DNA from: an uncultured Alphaproteobacteria bacterium
GTDB taxonomy: Bacteria > Pseudomonadota > Alphaproteobacteria > HIMB59 > GCA-002718135
Direction of reading: 5' to 3'
Assembly (NCBI GenBank): GCA_902614395.1
Contig: CACMKW010000006.1
Location: forward strand, 1 to 64,000
DNA length: 64,000 nt
This document shows positions 58,892 to 64,000 of the stretch, one piece after another (the stretch's first letter is position 1; each line of letters begins with the position of its first letter). The position numbers and the translations under genes were made by a program. The notes beneath the pieces were generated by a model, which did not search any database, was not told the DNA's origin, and saw nothing but the letters and a program-made list of their open reading frames with translations.

Positions 58892-59929
58892 ATGAGAATC
58901 GAAGAAGAAATTAAACTTGACTACTCAGACGTCCTTTTTAGACCAAAGAGAAGTACTTTAAAAAGTAGGAAAGATGTTGATTTGAATAGAAAATATACTT
59001 TTAAACACTCAAGATCATCATGGAAAGGAATTCCAATAATAGCCTCTAATATGGATGGTGTTGGTGAAATAGATGTTGCAAAAAAACTAAGTTCTCACAA
59101 ACTAATGACTGCTTTAACAAAACAGCATGACATTAATCAAATAGGAACTATTTATAAAAGAAATGTTCTCTTTGATTCAATTGCTCTTAGTTGCGGCACA
59201 AGTAAAGACAGTTACAATAGGTTAAATTCAATTTTAAAAAAATATCCAAAATTTAAATTTATATGTATTGATGTTGCAAATGGTTATTCAGAAAATTTTA
59301 GTAATTTTGTTTCAGAAGTAAGAAAAAAATATCCAAAAAAAACTATTATTGCAGGTAATGTTGTTACTGCAGATATGACTCAGGAATTAGTATTAAGTGG
59401 GGCGGATATCGTTAAAGTTGGTATCGGTCCTGGAAGTGTATGTACCACTAGAATACAAACAGGAGTAGGGTATCCGCAACTTAGCGCTGTAATGGAATGT
59501 GCTGACGCAGCACATGGATTAGGAGCGCATATTATAGCCGATGGAGGATGTACTTGTCCTGGTGATGTTGCAAAAGGATTTGGTGCTGGTGCAGACTTTG
59601 TTATGCTTGGCGGAATGTTAGCAGGTCATAAGGAAGGTGGTGGTGATATAATTCAGGAAAATGGAACTAAATTTATAGAGTTTTATGGATCAAGTTCTGA
59701 AGAAGCAAATGAGAAACATTATGGTGGTCTTGCAAACTATAGATCATCTGAAGGTAAAAAAGTTAAAATACAAATGAAGAATTCGCTAGATAGTACAATT
59801 AGAGATATTCTTGGAGGTGTAAGAAGTAGTTGTACATACGTTGGCGCTTCATCATTGAAGCAGCTCAGTAAGTGTACTACATTTGTAAGAGTAAATAATC
59901 AGTATAATGACACTTTTGGGAAAGTGTAG
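58892..59929 (+). CDS. guaC: GMP reductase
   Basis: The enzyme reduces GMP to IMP with NADPH for purine recycling. It is related to IMP dehydrogenase but lacks CBS domains. Seen: [30 protein letters not shown], the catalytic loop [19 protein letters not shown] with Cys about residue 187, and [25 protein letters not shown]. The Thr-rich ending after the Cys loop favours GuaC over GuaB. The 345 residues are normal. Confidence 0.95.
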   Translation: MRIEEEIKLDYSDVLFRPKRSTLKSRKDVDLNRKYTFKHSRSSWKGIPIIASNMDGVGEIDVAKKLSSHKLMTALTKQHDINQIGTIYKRNVLFDSIALSCGTSKDSYNRLNSILKKYPKFKFICIDVANGYSENFSNFVSEVRKKYPKKTIIAGNVVTADMTQELVLSGADIVKVGIGPGSVCTTRIQTGVGYPQLSAVMECADAAHGLGAHIIADGGCTCPGDVAKGFGAGADFVMLGGMLAGHKEGGGDIIQENGTKFIEFYGSSSEEANEKHYGGLANYRSSEGKKVKIQMKNSLDSTIRDILGGVRSSCTYVGASSLKQLSKCTTFVRVNNQYNDTFGKV

Positions 59930-59930
59930 T

Positions 59931-61517
59931 TTAGTAACCTATTGCCATACCATCCTTTCGTGGATCTGACCCGCCAATAAGCACTCCATTTTTTCTATCT
60001 ATTTTTATACATTGACCACCGCCAATAGCATTTTTATTTATTTTAATTTTATGACCAATATTCTTTAATTTTTTTATAATTTTATCATCTAATGAATTCT
60101 CAACATTTAAGAGACCATTTAGAGCAAATGCTCTAGGTAAATCTAATCCTTCTTGTACTGTCATGTTATAGTCGATTATATTTTGAATCAAATGAGACTG
60201 ACCAATTGGTTGATATTGTCCTCCCATAACACCATAAGAATACAGCGTCTCATCATTCTTATTAGTTATTAGACCAGGGATTATTGTATGAAGTGGTCTT
60301 TTATGACTATCAATTGAGTTGGGGTGACCATCTTCTAATCTGAAATTTACACCTCTATTTTGAAAAAGAATTCCTGATTTATTACTTGTAATTCCACTTC
60401 CAAAACCATGACATATTGAATTAATAAATGACACTGAATTCAAATCTCTATCTACAACACTTAAATATATTGTTTCAGGGTGAGAAGTTACATAGCCTTT
60501 TTTTGAAGAATAAATTTTATTTTTATTTATTCTAGAACATAAAGAGCTTATATATTCATTACTTAAATAATCTTTTATATTTATATTAATAAAATTAGGA
60601 TCACCAAATATTGTTTCCTTAACCTCAAAACATATTTTTGAAATTTCAGCTTGAAGATGATATCTTTCAAAACTTGAAGGATGGTATTTTTTGATATTTA
60701 ATTTCTCAATCATTGCCATCATCATCAAAACAACTAATCCAGGACTATTTAAGGGGCATTGATGTACTTTTAAATTTCTATATGAATTTGATATTGTTTT
60801 TGAAAATAGCGTTTCTTGATTATAGAAATCTTCTTCTGTATGCAATCCACCTAGTTTATTTAGTGTTTTAACCATGTCATTAGTTATTTCACTTTGATAA
60901 AATCCTTTAATCTTATTTTTTGATATTACTTTTAAAGTATTTGCTAAAGGAATATTCTTAAAAACTTCACCATAACTATAACTTAGATTTTGATTTAAAA
61001 ATAATCTTTTAGAATTAGGATTTTTTTTAAGTTTTTTTTCATTCTCTTTCCATGCAATAGCTTCTACTTCATGAACAGGAAATCCTCTTCTAGCAAAATT
61101 TTCTGCTCCAGATAAAACTTCATTAAAATCAATTCTTCCAAATTTTTCATGCATAGAACACCATGCATGAATTGCCCCAGGAACAGTAACTGAATGTGGA
61201 CTTGTTAAACCAATATTTTTTATTTTATTATCTTTATAGAACTGTAAATTTGCTTTTTTCGGAGCGATTCCAGACCCATTTACAGCAATTGGTTTTTTCC
61301 CATTCATCGAAATAATTGCAAAGCAATCTCCGCCAATTCCTGTTGCGCTAGGACATACTACAGCTTGAACTGCTGAAGCCGCGATAGCAGCATCAACAGC
61401 ATTTCCACCTTTTTGAAGTACATTAATTGCTACCATTGAGCTTAATGGATTTGATGTTGCAACCATGCCATTTTGAGCTAAAATATTAGATCTTCCAGGA
61501 TAAGATAATTTTCTCAT
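59931..61517 (-). CDS. ggt: Gamma-glutamyltransferase family protein
   Basis: The 528-residue Ntn-hydrolase family member has [34 protein letters not shown] near the N-terminus. The predicted cleavage site reads [10 protein letters not shown], with Thr349 aligned to the nucleophile of the canonical TTHYSVVD; the second Thr and the His are replaced by Ile and Tyr. The C-terminal [10 protein letters not shown] segment matches the small-subunit core. No signal peptide is seen, so it is likely cytoplasmic, unlike E. coli Ggt. The substrate (glutathione or other gamma-glutamyl compound) is unknown. Confidence 0.9.
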   Translation of the reverse strand: MRKLSYPGRSNILAQNGMVATSNPLSSMVAINVLQKGGNAVDAAIAASAVQAVVCPSATGIGGDCFAIISMNGKKPIAVNGSGIAPKKANLQFYKDNKIKNIGLTSPHSVTVPGAIHAWCSMHEKFGRIDFNEVLSGAENFARRGFPVHEVEAIAWKENEKKLKKNPNSKRLFLNQNLSYSYGEVFKNIPLANTLKVISKNKIKGFYQSEITNDMVKTLNKLGGLHTEEDFYNQETLFSKTISNSYRNLKVHQCPLNSPGLVVLMMMAMIEKLNIKKYHPSSFERYHLQAEISKICFEVKETIFGDPNFININIKDYLSNEYISSLCSRINKNKIYSSKKGYVTSHPETIYLSVVDRDLNSVSFINSICHGFGSGITSNKSGILFQNRGVNFRLEDGHPNSIDSHKRPLHTIIPGLITNKNDETLYSYGVMGGQYQPIGQSHLIQNIIDYNMTVQEGLDLPRAFALNGLLNVENSLDDKIIKKLKNIGHKIKINKNAIGGGQCIKIDRKNGVLIGGSDPRKDGMAIGY

Positions 61518-61538
61518 ATTAATTCAGACAATATATGT

Positions 61539-61544
61539 TTGACA
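61539..61544 (+). promoter_or_regulatory. Possible -35 box for rpmJ
   Basis: A perfect TTGACA lies 30 bases ahead of the L36 start codon, in the gap to the divergent ggt gene. The -10 region is weak (TAAAGC at 17 bases). Supported by position and the -35 match only. Confidence 0.35.
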
Positions 61545-61574
61545 AAACAAATCCCAGAATTTAAAGCGCTTTTT

Positions 61575-61700
61575 ATGAAAGTAAAATGTTCATTAAAAAC
61601 TGCTAAAACTAGGGATAAGGATTGTAAAATTGTTCGTAGAAAAGGCAGGATTTATGTAATTAATAAAAAAAATCCCAGAATGAAAGCAAGACAGGGTTAA
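61575..61700 (+). CDS. rpmJ: 50S ribosomal protein L36
   Basis: This gene is too short for the ORF track. The ATG at 61575 opens 41 codons, [20 protein letters not shown]..., ending RMKARQG and TAA. The [15 protein letters not shown] segment identifies bL36 of the form without the four-ligand zinc site; two Cys (5 and 17) remain. The stop abuts the stop of convergent trxB. Confidence 0.96.
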   Translation: MKVKCSLKTAKTRDKDCKIVRRKGRIYVINKKNPRMKARQG

Positions 61701-62642
61701 TTAACTCTCCGCTATATATTTTTCAGCCTCTAAAGCAGCCATACAACCCATACCAGCAGCAGTAACAGCCTGTCTGTAAATTTTATCTTTTACATCTCCT
61801 GCAGCAAAAACTCCTTTAATACTTGTCTCAGTACTATCAGGTTTAGTAATTATATAATTCTCTTCATCCATTTTTAACTTATCAATAAAAAGTGAAGTAG
61901 CAGGATCATGTCCTATAGCTATAAATGCACCATTTACATCTATAGTTGTTTTGCTGCTATCTAATGTATTCTCTAAAATAATTTTTTTTAATGTATTTGG
62001 ATTTTCATCTCCAATAAATTCAGAAACTTTACTGTTCCAAATTACTTCAATTTTTTTATTGTTAAACAGTCTTTCTTGTAAAATTTTTTCAGCTCGCAAA
62101 CTATCTCTTCTATGAATTAATATTACCTTTGAAGCAAATTTAGTCAAAAACATTGCTTCTTCTACTGCACTATTACCTCCACCTATTACTGCTACTTGCT
62201 GATCTTTGAAGAAAAACCCATCACAAGTTGCACAAGCAGAAATACCAAATCCTTTAAATTTTTTTTCACTTTCCAAATTTAGCCATCTAGCCTGAGCGCC
62301 TGTTGCAATAATTATCGATTTGGACACAAATTCTTTGCCTGACTCAGTTTTGGAAGTAAATGGATTTTTTTCAAAATCAACTGAAGTTACAATATCATTA
62401 TGAAAAATAGTTCCTACTTTCATAGCTTGTTCTTTCATTTGTTCCATAAGCCAAGGACCCTGAATTACATTTTCAAATCCTGGATAGTTTTCTACATCCG
62501 TAGTGATGGTTAGCTGACCTCCTGGTTCTAAACCTGAAACTAAATGTGGTTTTAAATTTGCTCTTGCCGCATAGATTGCAGCTGTGTATCCTGCTGGTCC
62601 AGAGCCAATAATTAAGACATCATTTTCTATTTTTTCAGTCAT
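61701..62642 (-). CDS. trxB: Thioredoxin reductase
   Basis: TrxB passes electrons from NADPH through FAD to thioredoxin. Seen: FAD motif IIGSGPAGYTAAIYAARA, the redox-active CATC (residues 137-140) in GISACATCDGFFF, NADPH motif VIGGGNSAVEEA, and the C-terminal GVFAAGDVKDKIYRQAVTAAGMGCMAALEAE. The 313 residues are normal. It follows the 2OG oxygenase gene after 17 bases. Confidence 0.97.
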   Translation of the reverse strand: MTEKIENDVLIIGSGPAGYTAAIYAARANLKPHLVSGLEPGGQLTITTDVENYPGFENVIQGPWLMEQMKEQAMKVGTIFHNDIVTSVDFEKNPFTSKTESGKEFVSKSIIIATGAQARWLNLESEKKFKGFGISACATCDGFFFKDQQVAVIGGGNSAVEEAMFLTKFASKVILIHRRDSLRAEKILQERLFNNKKIEVIWNSKVSEFIGDENPNTLKKIILENTLDSSKTTIDVNGAFIAIGHDPATSLFIDKLKMDEENYIITKPDSTETSIKGVFAAGDVKDKIYRQAVTAAGMGCMAALEAEKYIAES

Positions 62643-62659
62643 ATAATTAAATTAATAAT

Positions 62660-63280
62660 TTAAGCACTTTTTTCAACTGGCCAATCTGTATTAAAAGTAA
62701 CATAATTTATTTGAATACATCTTCTCTCTTTTTGAATTTCTTTTAATTCAAGTCCATGCCAAGTATCATCTCCTGAAGAAAAAAAATAACCACTATTATG
62801 AACATAATTAATTGTTTTAACTAATTTAAAATTTTTATCATAAAGGTCGGTACCCAAATTTGACGCTTCATTATATGGGTTCGCCCAAACCATCATCGTC
62901 ATTAATTTCTCTGAGATATCTTTGTGTGGTTTTAACCAAAATCCTTTTTTATCTCCAATTACTTCTAATCTGACGTATGAATTTGATAAATCTTTATCAA
63001 TTATTTTCGAAATTTTATTTACCATTTCTTTGCTTTGTAAAGACTGAATTAATTTTGTTAGATATGGAAAATTTTGACAATTATTTTTTGTTATAAAAAG
63101 TCTTAATTTACCGTCAACTCCCTGTCCTGTATGATCTGCAGCTCTTGTCCCATCGTACATTCTATCTCCTGAAGGAATATTACTAAAGGAAATTTCATCT
63201 AATGCGCCTTCTTCTAAACAATTACTAAATACCCAGTGATTAAAAGGAAAATCTGCATGAGTTAAGTTCTCAAGATTCAT
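62660..63280 (-). CDS. 2-oxoglutarate/Fe(II)-dependent oxygenase-like protein
   Basis: The 206-residue protein looks like a jelly-roll oxygenase. The iron triad is visible as His119-x-Asp121 (WLKPHKDIS) and His175 (DTWHGLEL), with Arg186/187 (KERRCIQINYV) placed to bind 2-oxoglutarate. The N-terminal FPFNHWVFSNCLEEGA is typical of small hydroxylases acting on sugars or proteins. The substrate is unknown. It overlaps the ELM1-family gene by 11 bases, so they are likely to act in the same transcript. Confidence 0.8.
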   Translation of the reverse strand: MNLENLTHADFPFNHWVFSNCLEEGALDEISFSNIPSGDRMYDGTRAADHTGQGVDGKLRLFITKNNCQNFPYLTKLIQSLQSKEMVNKISKIIDKDLSNSYVRLEVIGDKKGFWLKPHKDISEKLMTMMVWANPYNEASNLGTDLYDKNFKLVKTINYVHNSGYFFSSGDDTWHGLELKEIQKERRCIQINYVTFNTDWPVEKSA

Positions 63281-64000
63281 TTTTACTTTCTATAATTCTT
63301 TTTTTTATAATTCCAGCAATTCTTTTGCTTTCCTCTAGTTTTGTATATGTCCAATTTTCTAATTTATCTAAAGTATTTAAATCCCTTGTTATATTCATAT
63401 TTTTAAATTCTTCATGGAATCTAATAAATCTTTTACTTTTTCTCTTCATTGGTAATTGATAAACATAAATTGGCTTACCAGATATGCTTGCTTCAGAAAT
63501 CATTGAGGTTGAGTCAGAAGTAATAATAAAATAACTGGAATAATAGATAGCAAATTCGTATGGATTCTTTCCTTCTCCAAGCCATAAGGTAGACATAGTG
63601 CTTAATTCTTTTTTCAAAATATGCTTAATTTCTTTATTAGTTCTTCTCGAGGTAAGAACTAAAATTTCATTATTATGAGACTTTAATTTTTTAATTCTTT
63701 TACAAAGATCTAAAGTATTTTCTTTTGCAAAATTATAGTGATTATTTTCACCTCCAATAATACATGTAATCAAATTTTTTGTATTAATTTCATAATGATT
63801 TTTCAAATTATTAAATTGTTTAAAAGGGTGTATTGCACCCGAAGAATTAATTATATTGTCACCATATAAACCATCATGATTTGGAGCTATAATATAAGAA
63901 AAGTTTTTTGAAGAAATTTTTGGGTTTTGAATATGAATATTAATAATATTTGGATATTTTTTTTTAAGATAGATTGATAGGTAAACACTTTTTCTTCCAC
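63270..64000 (-). CDS. ELM1-family (DUF1022) protein, 5' end cut by window
   Basis: The ORF track begins this gene at a TTG (63806), but the frame stays open to the right edge and the added residues match the family: KYPNIINIHIQNPK and YIIAPNHDGLYGDNII. The listed start is therefore an artefact, and the true start lies outside. The C-terminal part has VLTSRRTNKEI, WLGEGKNPYEFAIYYSSYFIITSDSTSMISEASISGKP, typical of the ELM1 family (plant mitochondrial fission factor relatives), which has a glycosyltransferase-like fold and unknown bacterial function. Confidence 0.85.
   Translation of the reverse strand, partial: GRKSVYLSIYLKKKYPNIINIHIQNPKISSKNFSYIIAPNHDGLYGDNIINSSGAIHPFKQFNNLKNHYEINTKNLITCIIGGENNHYNFAKENTLDLCKRIKKLKSHNNEILVLTSRRTNKEIKHILKKELSTMSTLWLGEGKNPYEFAIYYSSYFIITSDSTSMISEASISGKPIYVYQLPMKRKSKRFIRFHEEFKNMNITRDLNTLDKLENWTYTKLEESKRIAGIIKKRIIESKNES

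Noticed and set aside
63957-63965. Run of nine T (A on the coding strand) inside the ELM1 gene, a possible phase-variation tract.
   Set aside because: Such runs are frequent throughout this AT-rich window and here encode Lys codons in an intact frame; no second frame or contingency pattern is seen.
1-64000. Search for CRISPR arrays, insertion sequences, prophage, toxin-antitoxin or defence genes.
   Set aside because: None was found: no spaced direct repeats, no transposase or integrase motifs, and every gene fits a housekeeping or metabolic family or is an isolated unknown.

Overview
This is an AT-rich (roughly 30% G+C by eye, not computed), very gene-dense chromosomal segment of a free-living, streamlined marine-type alphaproteobacterium. 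The alphaproteobacterial signs are gene order and family type: rpsU facing a COQ9-family gene, a J-domain/cobS/cobT cluster beside bolA, DUF1178-ubiG-lysC-RodZ-like-ispG-hisS-prfA-prmC-DUF4167 in a row, class I lysyl-tRNA synthetase, secA beside argJ, and the ELM1 (DUF1022) family. Low G+C, tiny intergenic gaps and overlapping genes fit the pelagic SAR11/HIMB59/AEGEAN-169 type of lineage, but I cannot place it more precisely from sequence alone. I see no mobile element, prophage, CRISPR array, rRNA or integrase, and no gap over 300 bases without a gene.

Layout. 1-7150 (minus): a tight five-gene run of two saccharopine-dehydrogenase-type enzymes, uvrB, a 3-hydroxyisobutyryl-CoA hydrolase and a truncated dimethylglycine/sarcosine-dehydrogenase-like flavoenzyme, which reads as amino-acid and methylamine catabolism with a DNA repair gene embedded. 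7216-16002: TauE/SafE permease, aspartate aminotransferase, pyruvate kinase, DUF1244, acyl-CoA synthetase, M3 oligopeptidase, UbiB-like kinase. 16009-20260: the three-subunit proton-translocating transhydrogenase, S21, peptide deformylase, COQ9. 20257-24796: YdcH-like protein, phosphofructokinase, two short-chain dehydrogenases around a DUF6134 exported protein, and heme A synthase. 24850-32546 (plus): ferredoxin reductase and ferredoxin, a MarR regulator with a palindromic operator, lysS, pyrD, a HAD hydrolase, L28, and a queuosine salvage pair (transporter and tgt). 32543-38989: CobT, CobS, J-domain protein, BolA, CorC-type protein, aroB, aroK. 39090-45738: a 42-residue membrane peptide missed by the ORF track, an exported helical protein of unknown function, accA, secA, argJ. 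45741-54931: methyltransferase, an orphan gene, DUF1178, ubiG, then a plus-strand housekeeping run from lysC to DUF4167. 54932-64000: M23 peptidase, flavin reductase, GNAT, tRNA-Val, DUF2177, prenyl synthase, GMP reductase, gamma-glutamyltransferase, L36 (missed by the ORF track), thioredoxin reductase, a 2-oxoglutarate oxygenase and an ELM1-family gene cut by the right edge.

Together the genes describe an aerobic heterotroph. It has markers of Embden-Meyerhof glycolysis (phosphofructokinase, pyruvate kinase), ubiquinone and heme A supply for respiration (COQ9, UbiG, UbiB-like, CtaA), NADPH supply by transhydrogenase, and lysine/valine/glycine-betaine-type catabolism.

I did not find a dramatic new system. 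The best leads are the 42-residue membrane peptide coupled to an unknown exported protein and accA, the saccharopine enzyme pair, a short-chain dehydrogenase that lacks its catalytic tyrosine, a tRNA-Val with C at position 33, and the way all fourteen tail-to-tail gene pairs overlap or abut so that no intrinsic terminator can fit between them.
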